DNA of 64,000 bases from Albimonas donghaensis (GCF_900106695.1 NZ_FNMZ01000001.1:1178001-1242000), one strand, 5' to 3'; shown: positions 40,963 through 51,945, numbered from the stretch's first letter. The notes: generated by a model not told the origin, from the letters alone. Program-made: numbers and translations.

Positions 40963-42218
40963 CCCGCCTCCCCCGCCAGCACCCGGTCGGCGCGCTCGAA
41001 GAAATCCGCCTCGCCGAAATTGCCGGATTTGAGCGCGATCGCCAGCTCCGGCCCGGCCCGCAGCGCCGGCACGCCGGTCGCGATATCCGGTCCGAAGGCG
41101 AGCTGGGTCAGACCCAGCCCCTCGACCACGGCGCCCGAGGTCTCGCCCCCCGCCGCGATCAGCCGGGTGACGCCGCCCGCGACCAGCAAGCGCGCGGTCT
41201 CGGCGAACAGCGCCTCCAGCCGGGCCGCGACCTCGGCCCCGCCCCATGTCTCCTGCGCCTCGCGCACCGTTTCGGGGTCGGCGGAGGAATAGATGAGCGG
41301 CAGCCCGTCCTGCGCCGCGGCCCAGTCGGCCAGCGCGGGCGCGTCGACCTCTCCGGTCATCGCGGCCAGCGCCGTCACCTCGCGCGCCGGGGCGCCGGAG
41401 GCGATATGGGCCGCGACCTGGCCCCGCGTGGCGGCGGAGCATGAGCCCGACAGCGCCGCCGCCCGCCCCGCCTGCCCGTCCCATTGCGCCTCGCCGCCCG
41501 CCAGCAACCCGCGGACCGCGAAATTCGCCGGCAATCCCAGCGCGATGCCCGAGCCGCCGGTGATCAGCGGCGCCTCCGCCGCGGCCTCTCCCAGCGCCAT
41601 CAGGTCCGCGTCGCGCACCGCGTCGGCGATCACCAGCCGCCGGCCCAGCCCCTGCTCGGCCGCCAGCGCCGCGCCGATCGCGGCGGCGCCGTCGAACACC
41701 ACGGAGGCCGGCACATGGCCCACCGGCCCGCGTGTCTGGCGCGCCAGCCAGCGGCGCAGGTCGGGGTCGGTCATCGGGGTGATCGGATGCGCCTCCATCC
41801 CGCTTTCGCTCAGCAGGCGGTCGGCGACGAAAAGATGCCCCTGGAACACCGCCCGCCCCGCCGCCGGGAAGGCCGGGCAGACGATGACGCCGGACGCGTC
41901 CAGCGCCTCGGCCAGCGCCTCGGCCACCGGGCCGATATTGCCCTGGGGCGTGGAATCGAAGGTCGAGCAATACTTGAACAGGATCTGCCCGCAGCCCTGC
42001 GCCCGCAGCCAGTCCAGCGCCGCCAGCGACTGCGCCACCGCCTCCGCCACGGGGATCGAGCGGGATTTCAGCGCCACGATCCCCGCCTCCACTCCCGGAT
42101 CGGCGGGGCCGTCGGGCACGCCGACATATTGCACCGTGCGCATTCCCCCGCGGGTCAGCGTGGCGCCCAGATCCGAGGACCCGGTGAAGTCGTCCCCGAT
42201 GCAACCCAGCAGCATCAT
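40959..42218 (-). CDS. otnK: 3-oxo-tetronate 4-kinase
   Basis: A 419-residue four-carbon acid sugar kinase (DUF1537 family). The N-terminal domain begins LLGCIGDDFTGSSDLGATL, with YCSTFDSTPQGNIGPVAEAL in the sugar-binding region. The C-terminal nucleotide-binding domain shows RLIAAGGETSGAVVEGLGL and a closing LALKSGNFGEADFF-like segment (IALKSGNFGEADFFERA). It phosphorylates 3-oxo-tetronate with ATP. Both ends overlap neighbours through ATGA. The chirality of its substrate cannot be read from sequence alone. Confidence 0.92.
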   Translation of the reverse strand: MMLLGCIGDDFTGSSDLGATLTRGGMRTVQYVGVPDGPADPGVEAGIVALKSRSIPVAEAVAQSLAALDWLRAQGCGQILFKYCSTFDSTPQGNIGPVAEALAEALDASGVIVCPAFPAAGRAVFQGHLFVADRLLSESGMEAHPITPMTDPDLRRWLARQTRGPVGHVPASVVFDGAAAIGAALAAEQGLGRRLVIADAVRDADLMALGEAAAEAPLITGGSGIALGLPANFAVRGLLAGGEAQWDGQAGRAAALSGSCSAATRGQVAAHIASGAPAREVTALAAMTGEVDAPALADWAAAQDGLPLIYSSADPETVREAQETWGGAEVAARLEALFAETARLLVAGGVTRLIAAGGETSGAVVEGLGLTQLAFGPDIATGVPALRAGPELAIALKSGNFGEADFFERADRVLAGEAG

Positions 42219-43120
42219 TCCTCTCCCGGCAGGGTCAGCCCCGCCTCGCGCGCATAAAGTTTCGCCACCGCCGCGTCGTCCTCCGCCCCCCAGCCGGCCT
42301 CCACCGCGGCGCGGAACCGGGCGAGCGCGGTCTCGGTCATGGGAACCGGCAGCCCGGCGCCCGCGGCGATGCCGGCGACGATCCCGAGGTCCTTGGGCCA
42401 GATGGTCACCGCGGAGCGTGGGGCGTAGTCGCCCTCCGCCACATGGGGTCCGCGATTGGAGAACATCCATGAATCGCCTGCGGATACGCCGATAACCTCA
42501 AGCACTTTGTGAAGATCGAGACCGAGCGCGGTCGCGAACCCCATCGCCTCGCCCATCGCCGCGATATGCACCCCGGCGAGCAACTGGTTGACCGCTTTCA
42601 TGGCCGAGCCCGCGCCCGGCGCCGCGCCCAGATCGTGCACCGTCTCCGCCATCGCATCCAGCGCGGGGCGGGCGGCCGCGAAGGCCTCCGCCGTCCCCGC
42701 GGCCATGATCGAAAGCCTGCCCTCCGCCGCCTTCGCCGCCCCGCCGGAGATCGGCGCGTCGAGGTAAAGGAGCCCCCGCGCCTCCGCCTCCGCCGCCATC
42801 TCGCGGGCGAAGTCGGGGGGGACCGTGGCGCAGCCCAGGATCACCGCGCCGGGGCGCAGATGCGCGGCCCAGCCGTCGGGTCCGAACAGCACGGCGCGGC
42901 TCTGCTCGGCGTTCAGCACCACGCAGACGAGGATGTCCGTCTCCGGCCCCGCGGCGCCGGGCGCCCCCGCCTCGCCGCCGAGCGCGGCCAGCGCCTCGAC
43001 CCGCTCGGCGGAGAGGTCGGCGCCGAACACCCGCCGCCCGCCCGCCAGCAGGCTGCGCGCCATGCCGAACCCCATGGAGCCGAGGCCCACGACCGTGCAG
43101 GTCGCCCCGCGGGCGCTCAT
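42215..43120 (-). CDS. ltnD: L-threonate dehydrogenase
   Basis: A 301-residue beta-hydroxyacid dehydrogenase that oxidises L-threonate at C2 with NAD+. The Rossmann motif VVGLGSMGFGMARSLL, the substrate-loop DAPISGGAAKAAEGRLSIMAAG and the catalytic Lys in GSAMKAVNQLLAGVHIA are all present. Relatives include tartronate-semialdehyde reductases; the operon context with otnK/otnC/otnI favours L-threonate. It overlaps denD and otnK by four bases each. The product 2-oxo-tetronate is taken up by OtnI. Confidence 0.9.
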   Translation of the reverse strand: MSARGATCTVVGLGSMGFGMARSLLAGGRRVFGADLSAERVEALAALGGEAGAPGAAGPETDILVCVVLNAEQSRAVLFGPDGWAAHLRPGAVILGCATVPPDFAREMAAEAEARGLLYLDAPISGGAAKAAEGRLSIMAAGTAEAFAAARPALDAMAETVHDLGAAPGAGSAMKAVNQLLAGVHIAAMGEAMGFATALGLDLHKVLEVIGVSAGDSWMFSNRGPHVAEGDYAPRSAVTIWPKDLGIVAGIAAGAGLPVPMTETALARFRAAVEAGWGAEDDAAVAKLYAREAGLTLPGEE

Positions 43121-44109
43121 GCCTCCGCCCCCCAGCCGATCCGCGCCATGTGGCGGCGCAGGAGGGCGTCGAAATCCGCGTCCGCCTCGAAGCCCAGCGC
43201 CCGCGCGCGGGGACAGCGGATCTCTCCGGGCCAGCTCGCCACGATGGCCTCGATGGCCGGGTCGGGCGCGGGCCGGATGCGCGCGGCGACCTCCGCGCCC
43301 GCCAGCCGGCCCAGCGTCGCCACCATCTCCGCCACGCTCACCGACACGCCGGGAAGGGTGAGGGTCGTCTCCCCTTCCAGCGCCGCCTGCTCCAGCCCCG
43401 CGGCGTGGAACACCGCCGCCAGCGCCGCCTCGGGCGAGGCGAGATGCAACCGCAGCCCCGGCCCCACGGGCAGCACCGCGGGCTCGCCGGCCAGCGGCTC
43501 GCGCAATATGCCCGAGGCGAAGCTCGACGCCGCCTTGTTGGGCTTGCCCGGCCGCACCGAGATCGTGGGAAACCGCAGCGCGCGCCCCAGCACGAACCCC
43601 TTGCGCGAGGCGTCGCGCACCAGGATTTCGCCCATCAGCTTCTGCGCCCCGTAGGAGGACCGCGGCGCCGGCATGCGGTCGTCGTCGATGCTGTCATTGT
43701 CCGGGCAGGAGAACACCGCGACCGAGGAGGAGAACAGCAGCACGGGCGGGGCCGCGAAGCGCCGGCACAGGTTGAGAAGCTCCAGCGTGCCCAGCAGGTT
43801 GACCGAGACCCCGAGGTCGAAATCCGCCTCCGCCGCGCCGCTGACCACCGCCGCGAGATGGATCACCAGCCCCGGCGAGGCGGCCTCGATGGCGGCGGCG
43901 GCGCCCGCGTCCGTCAGCCCGCCCCCCAGCGCCCGGACCCGCAGGTCCGCGGCCTCCAGATCCGCCATGGCGGCGGCGTCCAGGTCCAGCGCCAGGATCG
44001 CCTCGACCTCGCGCTCCGCCCCGTCGACGGTCAGGCGCGCGCGGGTCGCGAGCTCCGCCATGACCATGCGCCCGATGAACCCCGCGGCCCCGGTGACCAG
44101 TACCTTCAT
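43117..44109 (-). CDS. denD: D-erythronate dehydrogenase
   Basis: A 330-residue extended short-chain dehydrogenase. The nucleotide motif VTGAAGFIGRMV starts the chain. VFSCPDNDSIDDDRMPAPRSSYGAQKLMGEIL carries the YxxxK catalytic pair, and FPTISVRPGKPNKAASSFASGI is highly characteristic of DenD. It oxidises D-erythronate at C3 to 3-oxo-tetronate. It is the first gene of the leftward operon, so its upstream region (44110-44220, shared with divergent glsA) should hold the promoter. No DeoR- or LacI-type regulator and no dedicated transporter flank the operon here. Confidence 0.92.
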   Translation of the reverse strand: MKVLVTGAAGFIGRMVMAELATRARLTVDGAEREVEAILALDLDAAAMADLEAADLRVRALGGGLTDAGAAAAIEAASPGLVIHLAAVVSGAAEADFDLGVSVNLLGTLELLNLCRRFAAPPVLLFSSSVAVFSCPDNDSIDDDRMPAPRSSYGAQKLMGEILVRDASRKGFVLGRALRFPTISVRPGKPNKAASSFASGILREPLAGEPAVLPVGPGLRLHLASPEAALAAVFHAAGLEQAALEGETTLTLPGVSVSVAEMVATLGRLAGAEVAARIRPAPDPAIEAIVASWPGEIRCPRARALGFEADADFDALLRRHMARIGWGAEA

Positions 44110-44220
44110 GGCGTCTCTCCCTCCCGTTCGGCGCGCGAAGCTGAGCCGCGCGCGCGCCCCATGTCAATCGGCGCCGCGGCGGCGTAGATTCCACGAGACG
44201 CGGCCGCCGGAGGATCGTCC

Positions 44221-45150
44221 ATGCCCCAAACCCCCAGGCTCGACGCGCTGGTGCGCGACATCGCCGAGCGGATGGCGGCGGCGGAGGAGCGCGGCCGCGT
44301 GGCGACCTATATCCCCGAACTCGCCTGCATCGATCCGGCCCGTTTCGGGATCTCGGTCTGCCTCGCCGACGGCCGCCGGATCAGCGCCGGCGACGCGACG
44401 CGCCCGTTCTCCATCCAGTCGGTGTCGAAGGTCTTCGCGCTGGCGGTGGCGCTGGGGCGGATCGGGGACGGGCTCTGGAGGCGCTGCGGGCGCGAGCCGT
44501 CCTCCAACGCCTTCAACTCCGTGGTCGACCTGGAGCTGGAGGGCGGCAAGCCCCGCAACCCCTTCGTCAACGCCGGGGCCATCGTGGTGACCGACGCGAT
44601 CCTCGCGGGCCGCACCCCGAAGGAGGCGCTGGCCGAGATGCTGGGCTTCGTGCGCGCGGCGGCCGGCGACGACGACATCTACATGGATGCGGGCCTGGCG
44701 CGGTCCGAGAACCTGACCGGCCACCGCAACTGGTCGCTGGCGCATTTCCTGAAGTCCACGGACAACCTGCTGCACGACTGCGAACTGACGCTGGGGACCT
44801 ATTTCCACCAATGCGCCATCGAGATGAGCTGCGAGCAGCTGGCCCGCGCCGGGCGTTTCCTGGCGGGGCTGCGGGCGGAGGACGACCTGATCTCGCGCCG
44901 CAACGTGCGCTCGATCAACGCGCTCATGATGACCTGCGGGCATTACGACGGCTCGGGCGCCTTCGCCTACCGGGTGGGCCTTCCGGGCAAGAGCGGCGTC
45001 GGCGGCGGGATCATGGCGGTGGTTCCGGGGGTGGCGTCCATCGCGGTCTGGTCGCCGGGGCTCGACCGCTACGGCAACTCGCTGCTGGGCACCCAGGCGC
45101 TGGAGGCGCTGTCGGAGGGGATGGGCTGGTCGGTGTTCAACGTCGGGTGA
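44221..45150 (+). CDS. glsA: Glutaminase
   Basis: A 309-residue serine-dependent glutaminase that converts glutamine to glutamate and ammonia. The beta-lactamase-like active site shows SIQSVSK with Ser67 and Lys70. Other family blocks are [52 protein letters not shown], and [19 protein letters not shown] near the end. The length matches bacterial GlsA (about 305-310). It is divergent from the denD operon, and its 3' side runs into the tandem palindromic array. Confidence 0.95.
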   Translation: MPQTPRLDALVRDIAERMAAAEERGRVATYIPELACIDPARFGISVCLADGRRISAGDATRPFSIQSVSKVFALAVALGRIGDGLWRRCGREPSSNAFNSVVDLELEGGKPRNPFVNAGAIVVTDAILAGRTPKEALAEMLGFVRAAAGDDDIYMDAGLARSENLTGHRNWSLAHFLKSTDNLLHDCELTLGTYFHQCAIEMSCEQLARAGRFLAGLRAEDDLISRRNVRSINALMMTCGHYDGSGAFAYRVGLPGKSGVGGGIMAVVPGVASIAVWSPGLDRYGNSLLGTQALEALSEGMGWSVFNVG

Positions 45151-45178
45151 GGAGGGCGCGGGGGGGCGAGCGGGGGCC

Positions 45179-45410
45179 GCGGGTTGGCGCCCGCCCTACG
45201 GGACTTGGCGGGTTGGCGCCCGCCCTACGGGACCTGGCGGGTTGGCGCCCGCCCTACGGGACCTGGCGGGTTCGCACCCGCCCTACGGGACCCGGCGGGT
45301 TGGCGCCCGCCCTACGGGATCTGGCGGGTTGGCGCCCGCCCTACGGGATCTGGCGGGTTGGCGCCCGCCCTACGGGATCTGGCGGGTTCGCACCCGCCCT
45401 ACGGGACCCG
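45179..45410 (+). repeat. Eight tandem 29-bp palindromic units
   Basis: The unit GCGGGTTGGCGCCCGCCCTA followed by CGGGACYTG repeats eight times without spacers. Units 4 and 8 share the variant GCGGGTTCGCACCCGCC and end GACCCG. Units 1-3 end in GACTTG or GACCTG, while 5-7 all end in GATCTG, so the array looks like a duplicated block of four units. Each unit is a form of the dispersed TAGGGCGGG palindrome. It lies between the convergent glsA and katG genes; the rest of 45151-45487 holds only the katG terminator. Confidence 0.95.
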
Positions 45411-45425
45411 GCGCCGAATGGAAAA

Positions 45426-45451
45426 CGGCCGCCGGATCGCTCCGGCGGCCG
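45426..45451 (-). terminator. Intrinsic terminator of katG
   Basis: On the minus strand a perfect 10-bp stem (CGGCCGCCGG with CCGGCGGCCG, loop AGCGAT) is followed by TTTTCC. It lies 36 bases past the katG stop. Confidence 0.85.
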
Positions 45452-45487
45452 CTGCGTTCAGGGGGTGGCCCCGCGTGAGGCCCCGGC

Positions 45488-47716
<2,229 letters not shown>

Positions 47717-47803
47717 TCAGGGGCCGGGCCGGCCCGTCCCCGGCTTCGGGGGGCGGGCGGCGGCGACTCGCACCCCCTGTGTAGGGGAGCCTTGTAGCAG
47801 TTT

Positions 47804-47832
47804 TTGGAATTAATAAAATTTGGATATTCCAA
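47804..47832. promoter_or_regulatory. Probable OxyR site in the katG-oxyR intergenic region
   Basis: TTGGAAT (47804-47810) and ATTCCAA (47826-47832) are perfect inverted arms with a 15-base AT-rich centre. The site lies 21 bases before the oxyR start and 148 bases before katG. This is the usual place for a LysR-type regulator that represses itself and activates the divergent gene. Confidence 0.65.
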
Positions 47833-47853
47833 TGGGGGTGATAAGCTGAGGCT

Positions 47854-48759
47854 ATGAGCAATCTGACCATACGCCAGCTGCGCTACTTCGAGGCCCTGTC
47901 CCGCCATCGCCATTTCGGACGGGCGGCGGAGGCCTGCGCGATCTCCCAGCCCGCGCTGTCGATCCAGATGAAGGAGCTTGAGGCGATGCTCGGCGCGCCG
48001 CTGATCGAGCGCGGCGCGCGCCAGCTGCGCCTGTCGGAGCTGGGCGAGGCGCTTGCGGTGCGCGCCCGCGACATCCTGCGCGCGGTCGATGAGATCGAGG
48101 ACCTCGCCCGCGCCTCGCACGGGACCTTCTCGGGCCGGCTGCGCATCGGGGTGATCCCGACGGTGGCGCCCTATCTGCTGCCGGGCCTGATCCAGCACCT
48201 CGCCGCAGCCTATCCCGAGCTCGACGCCATCCCGCGCGAAACCGTGACCCAGACCCTCGTGCGCGACCTGCTGGAGGGGCGGCTGGATCTCGCCATCGTG
48301 GCGCTGCCGATCTCCGAGCCGACCCTGCGCGAGGCCCCGCTCTTCCAGGAGGAATTCGTGCTGGTCCGCCCCGAGGCCGACGCCGCCCTGCCGCCGCCGA
48401 GCGCCGCGAACCTGCGCGAAATGCGCCTGCTGCTGCTGGAGGAGGGGCATTGCTTTCGCGACCAGGCGCTGAGCTTCTGCAAGCTGTCCAACGCGCCCCC
48501 CCGCGACCTGATGGAGGGCAGCTCGCTCTCCACTCTCGTGCAGATGGTGGGGGTGGGCATCGGGGTGACCCTGATCCCCGAGATGGCTGTGGCGGTGGAG
48601 ACGGCCTCCGCCCCGGTCTGCGTCACCCGGCTGGAGGCGCCCCGCCCGACCCGGACCCTCGGCATGGTCTGGCGCAAGTCCTCGCCGCTGGTCGAGCATC
48701 TGGAGCGGATCGCCGAACAGGTGCGCCTTTTCGGGGAACGTCGCGAGCCCCTCGCCTGA
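47854..48759 (+). CDS. oxyR: Hydrogen-peroxide-sensing LysR regulator
   Basis: A 301-residue LysR-family activator. The HTH (TIRQLRYFEALSRHRHFGRAAEACAISQPALSIQMKELE) is typical of OxyR. The redox pair is intact: Cys200 in EEGHCFRDQ and Cys209 in LSFCKL, matching the peroxide-sensing disulphide of the E. coli protein (Cys199/Cys208). The start has only a weak GAGG two to three bases upstream. Its direct divergence from katG makes the functional link firm. The C-terminus is of normal length. Confidence 0.96.
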   Translation: MSNLTIRQLRYFEALSRHRHFGRAAEACAISQPALSIQMKELEAMLGAPLIERGARQLRLSELGEALAVRARDILRAVDEIEDLARASHGTFSGRLRIGVIPTVAPYLLPGLIQHLAAAYPELDAIPRETVTQTLVRDLLEGRLDLAIVALPISEPTLREAPLFQEEFVLVRPEADAALPPPSAANLREMRLLLLEEGHCFRDQALSFCKLSNAPPRDLMEGSSLSTLVQMVGVGIGVTLIPEMAVAVETASAPVCVTRLEAPRPTRTLGMVWRKSSPLVEHLERIAEQVRLFGERREPLA

Positions 48760-48805
48760 AGCGCCCCGGCGGAGGGCGATCTCAGGCGCCCCGCTCTCCC
48801 ATGCG

Positions 48806-48821
48806 CCCCCCCCCCCCCCCC
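48806..48821. repeat. Run of 16 C
   Basis: An unbroken C16 tract in the gap between oxyR and the next gene, 118 bases before that gene's start. It is by far the longest homopolymer in the window and could vary in length in the population or be miscounted in sequencing. Confidence 0.9.
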
Positions 48822-48938
48822 GCCCCGACATGCCGGGGGTTTCCCGCCCGCCCCGCCCGGCGCAAGCTGGGACGACGCCCGCCCGCCGCCGCCGCCTCAC
48901 GCCTCCCCCCCTCACGCCTTCCCGCGGAAGGAGCCTCC

Positions 48939-49817
48939 ATGCCCGCCCCGACGCCCCTCGTCCTCTCCGCCATCCTTTCGGCCCTGCTTCTGGCGGCTCC
49001 GGCCGCGGCCCAAAGCCTCGAATTGCGCGACAGCACCCGCATCCGCGACAAGGCGGCGGGCTTCGACGAGCCTTCGGGCCTGTCGCTCTCGGCCGACGGC
49101 GGCTTTCTGTGGGCGGTCAGCGACAACGCCCCCGAGGTCTTCCGGCTGGGCTTCGACGGCAAGCTGATCCCCGGCCCGCGCCCCCGCCTGCCCTGGCCCG
49201 ACCAGGCCGAGGGCGTGGCCGCGACCCCGGACGGAACCGGGCTGATCGTGGTGCGCGAGGACGGCGCCCGCGTGGCGCTCATCGACATCGCCGGCGGAGA
49301 GACCCGCATCGACCGCGCCCTGCGCGACATGGAGGGCTGGGACGACTTCGCCGCCCTCCTCTCCGGCCCTGCGGACGGAGAGGACGAGAACGGGCTCGAA
49401 GGCGTCGCCATCGCGCCCCTCGACGGAACCGTGTGGCTGTTGCGAGAGGCCGAGCCCCGGCTGCTGATCGCGCTTTCCCCCGACCTCGCGCGGATCGTCT
49501 CGGTCCGAAGGCTGGACGCCGCCGCGGGGTTCGACGACGCGATGGACCGGGACGGGCGGCTCGACGTCTCCGGCATCGCGGTGGCGGCGGCGGGGTTCTG
49601 GATCGTCTCCGACCGGGGGCGGCGGGTGTTCCTGCTGCCCCGCGACGGCGGGGCTGGCCCGGCCCTGTCCTGGCCGCTGGCGCGCAAGGACGGCGACGAC
49701 CCGGACCTGCTGAGCGACGCCGAGGGCGTGGCCTGGGATCCAGGCCGCAACATGCTTTTCGTGGTCAGCGACGCGAAGAAGAAGTCCCGGCTGGTGAGCT
49801 ACGCCCTGACCGACTGA
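48939..49817 (+). CDS. Exported phytase-like/SdiA-regulated-type beta-propeller protein
   Basis: A 292-residue secreted protein. The signal peptide is LVLSAILSALLLAAPAAAQS (cut near residue 25). The mature part shows repeated propeller blades with FDEPSGLSLSADGGFLWAVSDN, DQAEGVAATPDGTGLIVVREDG, ENGLEGVAIAPLDGTVWLLREAEPR, DVSGIAVAAAGFWIVSDRG and SDAEGVAWDPGRNMLFVVSD. The EGVA repeats resemble the esterase-like phytase family and SdiA-regulated YjiK-type proteins. The true reaction, if any, is unknown. GGAAGGAG five bases before the ATG fixes the start. Confidence 0.8.
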   Translation: MPAPTPLVLSAILSALLLAAPAAAQSLELRDSTRIRDKAAGFDEPSGLSLSADGGFLWAVSDNAPEVFRLGFDGKLIPGPRPRLPWPDQAEGVAATPDGTGLIVVREDGARVALIDIAGGETRIDRALRDMEGWDDFAALLSGPADGEDENGLEGVAIAPLDGTVWLLREAEPRLLIALSPDLARIVSVRRLDAAAGFDDAMDRDGRLDVSGIAVAAAGFWIVSDRGRRVFLLPRDGGAGPALSWPLARKDGDDPDLLSDAEGVAWDPGRNMLFVVSDAKKKSRLVSYALTD

Positions 49818-49908
49818 GCGCTCCTCGACCGGCCGCCAACCGGCGCTTGCCCGCGCCGCCCCGCGAGCCTATCGAAAAGGAGGCGCACGCCGCGCCGAGG
49901 ATCGCCCC

Positions 49909-51528
49909 ATGCCGCAGACCGTCTCGCCGCTGGCGCTGTTCTCCAACAAGACGTTCCGCATGTTGTGGCTGGCGGCGCTGACCTCCAATTTCGGCGGGCT
50001 GGTGCAGTCGGTCGGCGCGGCCTGGATGATGACCACGCTCTCGGACAAGCCCTCGATGGTGGCGCTGGTGCAGAGCTCGGTGACGCTGCCCATCGTGATC
50101 TTCTCCCTGCTCGCGGGCGTGCTGGCCGACAGCTACGACCGCCGCCGGGTGATGCTGACCGCGCAGAGCTTCATGTTCGTCGTGTCGATCGCGCTGGCCG
50201 GCATGGCGGTGGCGGGGCTGCTGTCGCCCTGGCTGCTGCTGGGCTTCACCTTCATGATCGGCTGCGGGACGGCGCTGCATCTGCCCTCCTGGCAGGCCAC
50301 CATGGGCGATATCGTGCCCAAGTCGGACCTGCCCTCGGCGGTGGCGCTGAACTCCATGGGGTTCAACCTGATGCGTTCGGTCGGGCCGGCGGCGGGGGGC
50401 GCCATCGTCGCCGTCGCCGGGGCCGCCGCCGCCTTCGCGGTCAATGCCGCGAGCTATGTGGCGATCATCACCGCGCTGCTGCGCTGGCACCCCGCCGCCC
50501 GTCCCCGCACTCTCCCGCGAGAGCCGCTGGGCGCCGCCTTCGCCGCCGGCCTGCGATATGTGGCGATGTCGCCGAACCTGATCCGCGTGATCCTGCGCGG
50601 CGCGATGTTCGGCATGGCCTCCATCGCCGTGCTGGCCCTGCTGCCGCTGGTGGTGCGCGAGCATCTGGACGGCCGCGCCTTCGTCTACGGCATCATGCTG
50701 GGCTGTTTCGGGCTGGGCGCGGTGGCGGGCGCGCTGATGAACGCCCGCCTGCGCGCGCGGTTCGAGAACGAGGCGATCGCGCGCGGCGCCTTCCTCGCCC
50801 TTGCGCTGGCCTCGGTGACGCTGGCGCTGAGCGGGGCCTATCTGCTGACCGGGGCGGCGCTGCTGCTGGCCGGCGGGGCCTGGGTGGTGGCGCTGTCGAT
50901 GTTCAACGTGACCATCCAGCTCTCCACCCCGCGCTGGGTGGTGGGGCGGGCGCTGGCGCTCTACCAGACCGGGACCTTCGGGGGCATGGCGGCGGGAAGC
51001 TGGATCGCCGGCCTGCTGGCGGAGGCGCATGGCGTCGACGCCGCCATGCTCGTCGCCGCCGCGGCCATGTGCCTGGGCGCCGCGGCGGGCCGGCTCCTGC
51101 CGCTGCCGGCCTTCGGGGTGCTCGACCTCGACCCGCTGGACCGCTTCCGCGAGCCGCCGCTGCGCCTCGACCTCACCCGCCGCTCCGGCCCGATCATGGT
51201 CACGGTGGACTACATCATCGCGCAGGCGGACGTGCCCGCCTTCCTTTCGGTCATGGCCCTGCGCCGACGCATCCGGCTGCGCGACGGGGCGCGGCAATGG
51301 ACCCTGCTGCGCGACCTGGAGAACCCGGATGTCTGGACCGAGAGCTACCATGTCCCCACCTGGGTCGAATATGTCCGCCACAACGCCCGCCGCACCCAGG
51401 CCGATCTGGACGGCTACGAGCGCCTGCTCGCCCTGCATCGCGGCGACGCCCCCCCGAAAGTGCGCCGCATGATCGAGCGTCAGACCGTGCCCCTGCATGA
51501 CGACACGCCCCTCAAGCCCCCCGCCTGA
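49909..51528 (+). CDS. MFS transporter of the MFS_3 (EntS-like) group
   Basis: A 539-residue membrane protein. Residues 10-410 hold about 12 helices of an exporter-type major facilitator: FRMLWLAALTSNFGGLVQSVGAAWMM, ADSYDRRRVMLTAQ (the loop 2-3 motif) and TPRWVVGRALALYQTGTFGGMAAGSW. The C-terminal 110 residues form a soluble domain (DYIIAQADVPAFLSVMALRRRIRLRDGARQW and WVEYVRHNARRTQADLDGYERLLALH) typical of the DUF894/MFS_3 group. Members export siderophores or are annotated as secretion effectors; the substrate is open. A LuxR- or TetR-type regulator is not next to it. Confidence 0.9.
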   Translation: MPQTVSPLALFSNKTFRMLWLAALTSNFGGLVQSVGAAWMMTTLSDKPSMVALVQSSVTLPIVIFSLLAGVLADSYDRRRVMLTAQSFMFVVSIALAGMAVAGLLSPWLLLGFTFMIGCGTALHLPSWQATMGDIVPKSDLPSAVALNSMGFNLMRSVGPAAGGAIVAVAGAAAAFAVNAASYVAIITALLRWHPAARPRTLPREPLGAAFAAGLRYVAMSPNLIRVILRGAMFGMASIAVLALLPLVVREHLDGRAFVYGIMLGCFGLGAVAGALMNARLRARFENEAIARGAFLALALASVTLALSGAYLLTGAALLLAGGAWVVALSMFNVTIQLSTPRWVVGRALALYQTGTFGGMAAGSWIAGLLAEAHGVDAAMLVAAAAMCLGAAAGRLLPLPAFGVLDLDPLDRFREPPLRLDLTRRSGPIMVTVDYIIAQADVPAFLSVMALRRRIRLRDGARQWTLLRDLENPDVWTESYHVPTWVEYVRHNARRTQADLDGYERLLALHRGDAPPKVRRMIERQTVPLHDDTPLKPPA

Positions 51529-51546
51529 CCGCCCTGAAACCGCCCT

Positions 51547-51576
51547 TTGACCGCCCCCTCGCCGCGGCGCTAGACT
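51547..51576 (+). promoter_or_regulatory. Sigma-70-like promoter for the DksA/TraR-type gene
   Basis: TTGACC (51547-51552) and TAGACT (51571-51576) are 18 bases apart, with a start predicted near 51583 and the ATG at 51605. GGGAG stands 8 to 9 bases before the ATG. Confidence 0.6.
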
Positions 51577-51604
51577 GGACGCGGCAACCAACGGGAGACG
51601 CCTC

Positions 51605-51874
51605 ATGGCCGGCGGCTGGGCGCGCGACGGCGCGGTGAACGAGCAGATCGACGCCTCGATCCAGGACGAGCTTTCGCGCCTGCGCGCCACGACCGCCCCG
51701 CGGGGCGAAAGCCGCACCCATTGCGTCGAATGCGAGGAGCCGATCCCCGAGCCCCGCCGCGCCGCCCTGTCCGGCGTGCGCCTGTGCATCGAATGCCAGA
51801 ACGAACGCGACGCCGCCCCCGTGGTCCGCGGCGGCGTGAACCGCCGCGGCTCCAAGGACAGTCAGCTCAAGTAG
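51605..51874 (+). CDS. DksA/TraR-type C4 zinc-finger protein
   Basis: An 89-residue protein. The C4 zinc finger reads SRTHCVECEEPIPEPRRAALSGVRLCIECQNERD, with four cysteines in the Cx2C-x17-Cx2C spacing of the TraR/YbiI group. The long coiled-coil tip of full DksA is missing. Small members of this family can bind RNA polymerase's secondary channel, but many remain uncharacterised. It has its own promoter and lies between the MFS and Hsp70-like genes. Confidence 0.92.
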   Translation: MAGGWARDGAVNEQIDASIQDELSRLRATTAPRGESRTHCVECEEPIPEPRRAALSGVRLCIECQNERDAAPVVRGGVNRRGSKDSQLK

Positions 51875-51888
51875 GCGCCGCTTCGGGC

Positions 51889-51917
51889 TTGCCCGCGGGC
51901 CCGCGATCGGATAGTTC
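51889..51917 (+). promoter_or_regulatory. Possible promoter for the Hsp70-like gene
   Basis: TTGCCC (51889-51894) and TAGTTC (51912-51917) are 17 bases apart, 28 bases before the gene. The match is moderate. Confidence 0.35.
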
Positions 51918-51945
51918 GCGCTCCCTCGCGCCTTAGCCCCGGGGG

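Noticed and set aside
45179-45410. CRISPR-like appearance of regularly spaced repeats
   Set aside because: The 29-bp units abut with no spacers, and there are no cas genes nearby.
48450-48938. Extension of the beta-propeller gene upstream through the oxyR 3' end
   Set aside because: The extension is the +1 shadow of oxyR. A signal peptide and a strong ribosome site mark 48939 as the start.
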